A stretch of DNA of 5,384 bases, from NCBI GenBank assembly GCA_028711675.1, contig JAQTRT010000213.1, positions 1 to 5,384 on the forward strand, in the 5' to 3' direction. The translations under genes were made by a program, and so were the position numbers. The notes beneath the pieces were generated by a model. The model was not told the origin of the DNA. It searched no databases and was given only the letters and a program-made list of their open reading frames with translations. Below, piece after piece: positions 1-5,384 of the stretch. The stretch is from a bacterium. GTDB lineage: Bacteria > Spirochaetota > JAHITG01. Position 1 is the stretch's first letter. Each line of letters starts with the position of its first letter.

Positions 1-97
1 AATGGACCGTAACGGTCTTTATGCCCAGTTCCTTGCACGCACGTATGACCCTGAGGGCTATTTCGCCGCGGTTGGCGATCAATACTTTCTTGATCAT
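1..97 (-). CDS. accC: Biotin carboxylase subunit of acetyl-CoA carboxylase, N-terminal fragment
   Basis: Only the first 32 codons are in the window; the gene runs off the left edge. The translation starts MIKKVLIANRGEIALRVIRA and continues CKELGIKTVTVH, the hallmark N-terminus of the biotin carboxylase family (the first Rossmann-like strand and helix of the ATP-grasp enzyme). In the family, AccC uses ATP and bicarbonate to carboxylate biotin carried by AccB, the first step of fatty acid synthesis, in the cytoplasm. The ATG at 95-97 is supported by an AGGAG Shine-Dalgarno six bases upstream. It follows the accB homologue by 28 bases on the same strand, the usual accBC arrangement. The fragment cannot by itself separate AccC from the closely related biotin carboxylase of pyruvate or propionyl-CoA carboxylase; the accB and efp neighbours favour AccC. 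Confidence 0.93.
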   Translation of the reverse strand, partial: MIKKVLIANRGEIALRVIRACKELGIKTVTVH

Positions 98-103
98 TAT
101 CTA

Positions 104-108
104 CTCCT
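104..108 (-). promoter_or_regulatory. Ribosome binding site of accC
   Basis: On the minus strand this reads AGGAG, six bases before the ATG at 97. It fixes the accC start in the short space after the accB stop codon. Confidence 0.8.
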
Positions 109-125
109 GTAACTCTGTTCCCCGG

Positions 126-575
126 TTATTTTATTGGTTCGATGACAAAAAGAGGTTGTCCGTATTCCACCGGTTTATGGTTATCCACCAGGACCTCCTT
201 GATGGTGCCGGTTGCCGGTGCCATGACCTTTTCGATGACGCCCATACTGTTGATGATGCCGAGTTGATCGCCTTTCTTTACGCTGGAATCGATCTTTACC
301 AGAGGAGGCGCGATCTTGGTCTTTCCCCGGTAGAAGACACCCACGGTCTTGGAAAAAACTTTTACCAGATTATCTTCAGACTCCCTGGTCTCCGTTCCAA
401 TGGGTTGGGATTTTTTATCCTGCTTCACCCTGGCGGCCGGCGCTTCTCTTAATGCCTGGCCCTGTTCGGGATCCCTTGTGATGGATATCTTCTCATCCCT
501 TTTCTTGATGGTGAATTCCGTGATCTTCGTACCTTCCAGGAGATTGTTCAGATATTCAATGATATTGATATTCAT
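126..575 (-). CDS. accB: Biotin carboxyl carrier protein homologue lacking the biotin-accepting lysine
   Basis: 149 residues, close to the usual 150-160 of AccB. Residues 1-35 match the N-terminal helix and strand of AccB (NIIEYLNNLLEGTKITEFTI, then KISITR). Residues 36-70 are a charged, Ala/Gln-rich linker. Residues 71-147 form the biotinyl domain (SKTVGVFYRG corresponds to the usual SPMVGTFYR; KKGDQLGII; ATGTIKEVLV; PVEYGQPLFVIEP). In normal AccB the hairpin carries Glu-Ala-Met-Lys-Met with biotin on the Lys. Here residues 109-113 are Asn-Ser-Met-Gly-Val, so the acceptor is Gly112 (codon GGC). Lys116 lies four residues on, in the following strand, and is not at the turn. The start is set by AGGAGG at 582-587, six bases upstream. 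It lies 17 bases after efp and 28 before accC, within one apparent operon. The fold is clear; function as an acyl-carboxylase carrier is doubtful. It could be a structural or regulatory subunit, as the plant BADC proteins are, with the true BCCP elsewhere. Confidence 0.88.
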   Translation of the reverse strand: MNINIIEYLNNLLEGTKITEFTIKKRDEKISITRDPEQGQALREAPAARVKQDKKSQPIGTETRESEDNLVKVFSKTVGVFYRGKTKIAPPLVKIDSSVKKGDQLGIINSMGVIEKVMAPATGTIKEVLVDNHKPVEYGQPLFVIEPIK

Positions 576-592
576 CAGAAACCTCCTCGGTT

Positions 593-1150
593 TTATGATC
601 TGCCTGCGTATTCTCCGGTCCTGGTATCTACTTTCACGATCTCGTCCTGGTCCACGAAAAGCGGGACCTGGATGGTCATGCCTGTCTCCAGCTCAGCCGG
701 TTTCATGACGTTGTTCACGCTGTCGCCCTTGATGCCGGGTTCGCAGTTCGTGATCTTCAGTTCCACGAACGTGGGAAGGATGACGTTGAGGGGCTGGCCG
801 TCGAGGAACTGCACCTCGAGAGTAAGACCTTCCTTGAAATACTGATCCGCACCTTCCAGATGGTCCTTGGTCAGGGAGACCTGTTCATAATTCTCCGTAT
901 TCATAAACACAAATTCTCCCCCGTGGTTGTACAGGAATTGCATGGGTTTTCTGTCCACGTAAGCATCTTCTACTTTATCCTCGGAACTGAAGGTCTTTTC
1001 AATGGCCTTATTGTTCACAACACCCTTTAATTTGACCTTCATGAAGGCTTTTCTGCGGCCAGGGGTCACAAGCTGGAATTTAGTGACCGTATAGAGCTCT
1101 CCTTCCACCTTAATGATCATACCATTCCTTAAAGCACTCGCATCTATCAT
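593..1150 (-). CDS. efp: Translation elongation factor P
   Basis: 185 residues, normal length for EF-P. The protein binds between the P and E sites of the ribosome and relieves stalling at polyproline stretches. The three family domains are present: an N-terminal KOW-like domain (about 1-62), an OB-fold domain (about 65-125, with MQFLYNHGGEFVFMNTENYE) and a C-terminal OB domain (about 127-185) containing PGIKGDSV and ending VPLFVDQDEIVKVDTRTGEY. The modification loop reads Pro30-Gly31-Arg32-Arg33-Lys34-Ala35-Phe36. Aligned to E. coli PGKGQAF, Arg32 occupies the position of the modified Lys34, because this protein is two residues shorter at the N-terminus. The ATG at 1150 is supported by TAAGGAGT just upstream (AGGAG at 1156-1160, spacer 5). 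A strong promoter lies at 1186-1213. It is the first gene of an efp-accB-accC operon, an order seen in many bacteria. Confidence 0.97.
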   Translation of the reverse strand: MIDASALRNGMIIKVEGELYTVTKFQLVTPGRRKAFMKVKLKGVVNNKAIEKTFSSEDKVEDAYVDRKPMQFLYNHGGEFVFMNTENYEQVSLTKDHLEGADQYFKEGLTLEVQFLDGQPLNVILPTFVELKITNCEPGIKGDSVNNVMKPAELETGMTIQVPLFVDQDEIVKVDTRTGEYAGRS

Positions 1151-1185
1151 GAAAACTCCTTATATTGAATGAATTTTTAATGTAA

Positions 1186-1213
1186 ATAATAGTGAATTTA
1201 AAATATTTGTCAA
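1186..1213 (-). promoter_or_regulatory. Sigma70-type promoter of the efp-accB-accC operon
   Basis: On the minus strand a perfect -35 TTGACA (1208-1213) is followed by a 16-base AT-rich spacer and a -10 TATTAT (1186-1191, five of six to consensus). Transcription would start near 1179, giving a leader of about 29 bases before the efp ATG at 1150. The 18-base repeat array ends 22 bases upstream of the -35. This is inferred from sequence only. Confidence 0.75.
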
Positions 1214-1235
1214 CTTTAATTTTCAGGAATATCAC

Positions 1236-1307
1236 GGGGTGCCGGTACCGTACGGAGCACCGTCTCGGTACGACGTGCCGTTTCGGTGCAGGGTGCCGTT
1301 TCGGTGC
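1236..1307. repeat. Four tandem 18-base units, each an imperfect hairpin
   Basis: Plus-strand units are 1236-1253 GGGGTGCCGGTACCGTAC, 1254-1271 GGAGCACCGTCTCGGTAC, 1272-1289 GACGTGCCGTTTCGGTGC and 1290-1307 AGGGTGCCGTTTCGGTGC. The last two share their final 15 bases exactly; the first two match the last at 13 and 12 of 18. Each unit is a 3-base linker plus a 15-base near-palindrome (two 6-base arms, 3-base loop). In plus-strand RNA the arms of units 3 and 4 pair fully if G-U pairs are allowed; units 1 and 2 have one mismatch each. The array is GC-rich against AT-rich sequence on its left and sits just upstream of the efp promoter. Its function is unknown: operator array, mobile or expanding repeat, or relic. 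Confidence 0.85.
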
Positions 1308-1472
1308 AAAGTCCATCCTATATGGAGTTGATCCTGAAGACTTGGTGCCTGCCCAGGAGCAGAGGGCGGAAATACTGTCTTACCCCGCCGGTTGAATGCT
1401 GATGCTCCGGATGAGAATATTTTTCCCTGTTCTGCGCTGTGAAAGTATTATTCAGTGATTCATTCCCGCGTT
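1308..1472. other. Intergenic remainder with no identified gene or terminator
   Basis: This stretch separates the stop codon of the exported protein gene at 1473 from the repeat array. Short open frames cross it on both strands, but none has a ribosome binding site or a recognisable product. I looked for a hairpin followed by a T-run that would terminate the gene ending at 1473 and found only weak short inverted repeats, such as GCCC and GGGC nine bases apart (1351-1367), with no U-tract. Confidence 0.5.
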
Positions 1473-2540
1473 TTATCTGATCCTTGCTATGAATCGGACA
1501 GAAAATTCTTTTAATTGAATAAGGATATTTTTAAGAGTATATCCCTGTATGACCTCATCCAGAATCACATTGGTGCCGGTACATTCTGAGGCACGGATAT
1601 GGATTTGGACGATATTATTAGTGATCATTTTATATGTTCCCCTTATTCTGTAATCTATCATAAACATCCCGGAGAATATGCGGTCTCTGTACTCGTCCCG
1701 TTTAATCCGGTTAACCGGTATTGAGTTATCGATCGAAGAGAACAAGTCATGATTGATGATACAGAGATTCGTCTGTTCGCAGAAATAAATATCGAGCATA
1801 TTGGGAATGATCCATGAATAATAGTCGATGTTGTTCTCAAGGTCAATGTTTTCAAAGGAAGAGATAGCCAATGTTCTTTTATTACTGCATTTTTGCATTG
1901 TGGTGGAAAGGGTGATCAATTCCACGGGCGAAGGGCTTTCTGAATAATACAGGTTATCCAGATAAAGGACGCAGCCGTCCGGATTTAAAGTAGATGAAAA
2001 AGAGATACTGAATCCGTTTATGACATGGTCCAGGTTTTTACCGGACAGGTCGATTTCATAGATTTTCCACTCTCTGCTCAGTTTCATGATCCCGGCTGAA
2101 TTTTTCATGGTGCTGTCGGGGTATTTCCCTGTCGTGCCGCCCATGTAAAATTCGGCCATTTCATCTCCTTTTTCACCGCGTGCTGAAAAATATATTTTCC
2201 CGGCCCCCGACAGATTAAGGCCGTTCCGGAAAAAACCCCAGTTGCATGAAGAACTCTGCCAGTACAGGTCAGCCCAGCCCTGGCCGTATTTTTTTTCTGC
2301 GTTATACCGGACCTGAACACATGTTTCTTCTGGTCCTTGATCTTCTCCGCAGCCTTCATCGATCTTAATGTCATCCCGGTCCCCTGTCCTGCCGCCCGGA
2401 GTAAAGCGGTTGGCCTGATCCCCTGCGTTTTTATAGATATATAAGGGAAAGGAAGCCCTGTCTCCTTCTTCTGCATCCATGGTATATACACCGGATATTG
2501 TGATAAAAAAAAATAAATATGTTATTTGTTTTTTTGTCAT
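1473..2540 (-). CDS. Exported protein with a carbohydrate-binding-like beta-sandwich and a TolB-N/FlgO-like domain
   Basis: 355 residues; no family recognised over the full length. Residues 1-20 (MTKKQITYLFFFITISGVYT) are a signal peptide with no lipobox Cys. Residues about 31-201 look like a jelly-roll domain of the galactose-binding/CBM type: a Trp/Tyr-rich segment (WADLYWQSSSCNWGFF), then GAGKIYFSARGEKG, then REWKIYEIDLSG, and a closing strand VLYLDNLYYSE typical of such domains. Residues about 222-345 resemble the TolB N-terminal or FlgO-like alpha/beta fold: TLAISSFENID, a helix ending in IPNMLDIYF, LCIINHDLFSSI, then MIDYRIRGTYKMITNNIVQIHIRA. There are eight cysteines, unusual for a periplasmic protein of this kind and possibly disulfide-linked. 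The start at 2540 has only a weak GGA seven bases upstream; the next in-frame upstream ATG is blocked by a stop. It is the last gene of the apparent surface-protein operon, 41 bases after the PorV-like gene. A role in glycan recognition is inference. Confidence 0.7.
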   Translation of the reverse strand: MTKKQITYLFFFITISGVYTMDAEEGDRASFPLYIYKNAGDQANRFTPGGRTGDRDDIKIDEGCGEDQGPEETCVQVRYNAEKKYGQGWADLYWQSSSCNWGFFRNGLNLSGAGKIYFSARGEKGDEMAEFYMGGTTGKYPDSTMKNSAGIMKLSREWKIYEIDLSGKNLDHVINGFSISFSSTLNPDGCVLYLDNLYYSESPSPVELITLSTTMQKCSNKRTLAISSFENIDLENNIDYYSWIIPNMLDIYFCEQTNLCIINHDLFSSIDNSIPVNRIKRDEYRDRIFSGMFMIDYRIRGTYKMITNNIVQIHIRASECTGTNVILDEVIQGYTLKNILIQLKEFSVRFIARIR

Positions 2541-2581
2541 GTATTATTCCGGCCGATCAAATTTGTACATATCCAGTCTCA

Positions 2582-4135
2582 TTACCTGTTTTCTGACCGT
2601 GTTTGATTGATCCTTTTTTTAATCTCCTCGTTTTCCGGGTCAATGATCAAAGCCTGTTCCCAGTTCTCGAGGGCGATTTTTGGCCATTGCCGGATATAAG
2701 CGTCCAAACCAATATAATAATAATAGTTAAATTTTTCTTTTTCACCTTTTTTCCATTCCAGGATAATGATCTCATATTTTTTATCAGAGTAACTTTCTTT
2801 CAGCAAGGCCTGGTAATCTGAAGGGACAGAGAAGTTGCATCCTCTGGAAGTTACCTTGTTCTGAACAATGCCTTTTTTTATCAGGTATTCGGCTATTATC
2901 TGCGCCTGTTTCCTCAAGGTATCCGTGTCTCCTTCCCCTGTTTCCATTTTTTCCGGATAAACCTTTATTAATACTCTCCTGTAATCTTTTTTCTTTATTC
3001 TTTCCGCGATTTCATCCAGGACCTCATGGCCTGTTTCTGTGATCTGGTCCCTTATCAACAGGGGCCTTTTTCCCCTGATCATAACAGAAAAACTCTCATG
3101 ATCCTGTTTGATGCTGTATTGCAATTCCCTCTGTTTTTGCATGCTTACAGCAAAACCCATCCTGTGGACTATGCCCAGGTTCTCATAACCGCTCATGGCA
3201 TAATTGACCTGATAATTCCTGTAGCACAGGCCCAGACCCGCTCTCAGCCCCTCATCATTTCCGTTCACCTGCAGCCCTGTCCTTAAATAAATGAAATTTT
3301 TCCAGCTGTATTCGATTCCCAGCGTATAAATATTTTCTGAATTTATCTCTTTTGTGATCCCGCCTGTCAATAAGATCCTGTCCCCAGGGGTCAGCAGTAA
3401 TTTTCTGTAATTTAAGATATAATACCCCCCTATCTGGAGCGTCACGGGCAGTTTATATCCTTCTGCGGCATATTGGAATGATGTCCCCAGATTCTTTACG
3501 GTGAATCCGGCCCCTCCCCGGTGATCCTGATACAGCAGGCCTGCGTCTGCTGCAAAGCTCCTTGCCGTATATTCACCCAGCCGGGATATGATCCCTTTCA
3601 GGTTGATGCCCGCCCCTGTTTTATCCGTGATCTTATGCCCGTAATTCAACATAAGACAGTAGTCACTCATGGTGATGCTGCCCGGAACCGGGTAATACTG
3701 ATCATCGGCATCCAGTCCTGTCTGCGGGACATCATCATGGATAGAACTGAACAGTCCTATGCCCGCTGTGCCGAATCTGTTCATGGAAAAAGTTCCGAAT
3801 AAGGCGCCGTAATGGATTGATTCAAAATACCGGGCATAATTCAGTGATACGCTTATATTGTCCATGAAAGGAGCCCTGTAATAGTTCATCCTGCCGGGAT
3901 CATCCTTATCAGGAGAATACGGCCTTAGGTCAAGCCCGAAAAAAGCGGTTGCAGCAGGATTATAATAAAAGGTATCCGCGTTTTTTAAAAGGGGAGCATA
4001 AGAATTCCCTAAACTGAATCCGGCAGGGGAGGGGCTGATCTTTAAAAACTGTAAAGGGCTGTCCCCTTCTTTTTCTCCGGCATGCAGCAGGGATAGGAAT
4101 CCAAGAAGGATCATTAAGTTTATTCCTGTCTTCAT
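2582..4135 (-). CDS. PorV/PorQ-like outer-membrane protein fused to a degenerate OmpA-like domain and a TPR
   Basis: 517 residues. Residues 1-19 are a signal peptide ending LLHAG. Residues about 24-335 are a PorV/PorQ (UPF0164/FadL-like) beta-barrel: the N-terminal signature FLKISPSPAGFSLGNSYAPL followed by FYYNPAATAF matches the family's FLKIG..AR..GMG.AY..L and YWNPA elements, and many alternating aromatic strands follow (ISVSLNYARYF, DAGLLYQDHRGGAGFTVKNLG). Residues about 340-460 resemble an OmpA C-terminal domain (EVLDEIAERIKKKDYRRVLIKVY, then AQIIAEYLIKKGI), but the two residues that bind diaminopimelate are not conserved. Residues about 468-510 form a TPR (YYYYIGLDAYIRQWPKIALE, NWEQALIIDP). 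In type IX secretion PorV shuttles tailed cargo; many PorV/PorQ relatives in other phyla have unknown roles. Its ATG lies 4 bases after the stop of the upstream gene, whose TGA forms part of a GGTGA ribosome site, suggesting translational coupling. A surface-export or envelope role fits; the exact function is unknown. Confidence 0.82.
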   Translation of the reverse strand: MKTGINLMILLGFLSLLHAGEKEGDSPLQFLKISPSPAGFSLGNSYAPLLKNADTFYYNPAATAFFGLDLRPYSPDKDDPGRMNYYRAPFMDNISVSLNYARYFESIHYGALFGTFSMNRFGTAGIGLFSSIHDDVPQTGLDADDQYYPVPGSITMSDYCLMLNYGHKITDKTGAGINLKGIISRLGEYTARSFAADAGLLYQDHRGGAGFTVKNLGTSFQYAAEGYKLPVTLQIGGYYILNYRKLLLTPGDRILLTGGITKEINSENIYTLGIEYSWKNFIYLRTGLQVNGNDEGLRAGLGLCYRNYQVNYAMSGYENLGIVHRMGFAVSMQKQRELQYSIKQDHESFSVMIRGKRPLLIRDQITETGHEVLDEIAERIKKKDYRRVLIKVYPEKMETGEGDTDTLRKQAQIIAEYLIKKGIVQNKVTSRGCNFSVPSDYQALLKESYSDKKYEIIILEWKKGEKEKFNYYYYIGLDAYIRQWPKIALENWEQALIIDPENEEIKKRINQTRSENR

Positions 4136-4139
4136 CTTT

Positions 4140-5384
4140 TCACCGTAATATGGCTAATTTGATCTTTTTGCTCTGTCCTGATGAATTGGTGATGTAACAG
4201 ATATAGACTCCGGATTTCAGTTTCTTTCCCTGATTATTGACAGGAGTCCATTTATAGGTTCCGTTCTTTGATCTTCCCTTGATGCCGGCCACTTCGCCTC
4301 CTGACGAGGAATAGATCTTCATTTCAAATTCAGGCGTTAAATGAAAGAAGATAATATATTCCCTGTCCCCCTGCTTGAGGGCATTGAAAGGATTGGGAGC
4401 GGCTAGGACCTGGTCAAGATCGTCATATTGAACATTGATGGCCTGATAATCGATGCTCAGCCAGTCCACGGAAGGTGTTATATCATGATTGATCGAGGTC
4501 ATGGTGAGCCTCACGTTTATCTGGTCACGGCCGTCTGCCGAGCACCTGATCTTCTGTAGATTAGAATCATTGAGGGGAAGCCAGGAGGAGCTCCAGTCCG
4601 CGCCAGCGTTAGTGGTGTAGGTGAATTCATAAACGATGTTTTCTGCCAAACTGTCCAGCCGGGTAAAGGATAACCATTTATCCACTCTTGCGGGTTTAAA
4701 GTTCAGGACAGCCTGAGAGGAAGAAACGTACCCGCTTTTAAAAACAGACCCGTAATTGATCCATCGGCCGCCTGCATGAATTTTACCATCCATTGTCTGC
4801 AAAAGGGCGGAATTTGGATATTTGCAGAAATTTGTTGAATTAATCATCATATCAGGAAGTGCTTGCCATGTATAACCCTTATCAGGGCTTCTCCACACGT
4901 TCGTATTATATAGTCTATAAAGATTCCCGTTATAATCCTCTATCAATGCCCTGCATCCTTCAACGGACACGGAATCCCAGGACAGTCCTTCATTTGCTGT
5001 TTTCACAATGCCGTCCGAACCTGCAGCATACACATTATTATCACTGGCACGGAAAACTGAATATTCATAATTATGATTTGAAGTGCTGGATATGAAGGTC
5101 CAATTCGTTCCGCTATTTGAAGAGATGCCTATTCCCGGAGCAATTTCACCTTCACCGCGCCTTCCGGCGATTAAATTACCATTATTAAGTTCAAACAACC
5201 AGCTGAAATATAAAGTTCCGCTCCCGCTTCCTGTAACTCCCTCTTTATAGACCAATGACCAGTTTGTTCCATGATCATAGCTTTTATACAATAGATTCGT
5301 TGATGAGGTGGAAAAGACATACTGGTTGGCACTTACATAAAGGGCCCTTTGGCCGTCCTCCAATAATCCATGCACGCTGTTCCC
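4140..5384 (-). CDS. Asp-box beta-propeller surface protein with a C-terminal FlgD/T9SS-type tail, 5' partial
   Basis: The reading frame is open to the right edge, so the N-terminus and signal peptide are missing; the GTG at 5373-5375 is an internal Val, not a start. Counting residues from that Val, Asp-box (BNR) motifs of the form SxDxGxxW occur at 32-39 (SYDHGTNW), 85-92 (SSNSGTNW), 126-133 (TANEGLSW) and 163-170 (SPDKGYTW), spaced about 37-53 residues apart, as in a beta-propeller of the sialidase/sortilin/Ycf48-like class. No sialidase catalytic set is evident, so enzyme activity is not claimed. Residues about 232-311 form a beta-sandwich module ending TPSVDWLSIDYQ. Residues about 318-411 are a FlgD Ig-like or type A sorting tail (NPFNALKQGDREYIIFFHL, MKIYSSSGGEV, KKLKSGVYICYI, final KIKLAILR). 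Such tails direct secretion or surface attachment in T9SS bacteria. Four bases separate it from the PorV-like gene, which supports a cargo-and-partner reading. Confidence 0.8.
   Translation of the reverse strand, partial: GNSVHGLLEDGQRALYVSANQYVFSTSSTNLLYKSYDHGTNWSLVYKEGVTGSGSGTLYFSWLFELNNGNLIAGRRGEGEIAPGIGISSNSGTNWTFISSTSNHNYEYSVFRASDNNVYAAGSDGIVKTANEGLSWDSVSVEGCRALIEDYNGNLYRLYNTNVWRSPDKGYTWQALPDMMINSTNFCKYPNSALLQTMDGKIHAGGRWINYGSVFKSGYVSSSQAVLNFKPARVDKWLSFTRLDSLAENIVYEFTYTTNAGADWSSSWLPLNDSNLQKIRCSADGRDQINVRLTMTSINHDITPSVDWLSIDYQAINVQYDDLDQVLAAPNPFNALKQGDREYIIFFHLTPEFEMKIYSSSGGEVAGIKGRSKNGTYKWTPVNNQGKKLKSGVYICYITNSSGQSKKIKLAILR

Noticed and set aside
21..452. Plus-strand open frames opposite accB and accC, and others opposite the surface-protein genes
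   Set aside because: They are antisense shadows of well-supported minus-strand genes and encode no recognisable product.
126..575. Lipoyl-domain protein (GcvH or E2 type)
   Set aside because: The hairpin Ser-Met-Gly-Val has no Lys for lipoylation either, and the N-terminal region, the SKTVGVFYRG segment and the accC neighbour fit AccB.
1236..1307. CRISPR array
   Set aside because: The units are directly adjacent with no unique spacers, are only 18 bases long, and no cas gene is nearby.
1110..1316. Minus-strand open frame with hexapeptide repeats (APKRHP-like)
   Set aside because: It overlaps the start of efp in another frame and runs through the efp promoter and the repeat array. The peptide repeats simply reflect the DNA repeats.
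1351..1367. Rho-independent terminator for the gene ending at 1473
   Set aside because: The arms are only four bases with a nine-base loop, and no U-run follows on the minus strand.
1192..1395. Plus-strand open frame of 67 codons across the repeat array
   Set aside because: No ribosome binding site precedes it, it starts inside the efp promoter, and it is open partly because the 18-base repeat is a multiple of three. The product resembles no family.
4140..5384. Sialidase enzyme
   Set aside because: Asp-boxes are structural motifs shared by many propellers. I see no FRIP motif or arginine triad in the visible part, so only the fold is called.

Overview
The window comes from a Gram-negative (outer-membrane-bearing) bacterium. 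All five supported genes lie on the minus strand, so transcription runs from high to low coordinates. The right two thirds encode exported proteins typical of the FCB superphylum and of neighbouring uncultured phyla such as Elusimicrobiota-like or KSB1-like lineages: an Asp-box protein with a FlgD/T9SS-type C-terminal tail and a PorV/PorQ-type outer-membrane protein. I cannot fix the phylum from the sequence alone.

Right block (5384 to 1473): a partial Asp-box beta-propeller protein with a C-terminal Ig-like sorting-type tail (4140-5384) is followed after 4 bases by a PorV/PorQ-like barrel fused to a degenerate OmpA-like domain and a TPR (2582-4135). After another 41 bases comes an exported protein pairing a lectin-like beta-sandwich with a TolB-N/FlgO-like domain (1473-2540). 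The spacing suggests one operon for cell-surface proteins. The pairing of a tailed cargo with a PorV-like protein suggests, but does not prove, a type IX-like export relationship.

Middle (1151-1472): a 322-base gap without a convincing gene. It holds a strong sigma70-type promoter for the downstream operon and, just upstream of it, four tandem 18-base units (1236-1307), each able to form a small imperfect hairpin. No clear terminator for the right block was found.

Left block (1150 to 1): the classic efp-accB-accC order, coding for elongation factor P, a biotin carboxyl carrier protein homologue and the first 32 codons of biotin carboxylase. Two oddities stand out. The AccB homologue has Gly in place of the biotin-accepting Lys (Ser-Met-Gly-Val where Ala-Met-Lys-Met is expected), so it cannot be an ordinary biotin carrier. 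The EF-P loop tip carries Arg rather than Lys, which implies a different or absent post-translational modification. These are the strongest leads in the window.
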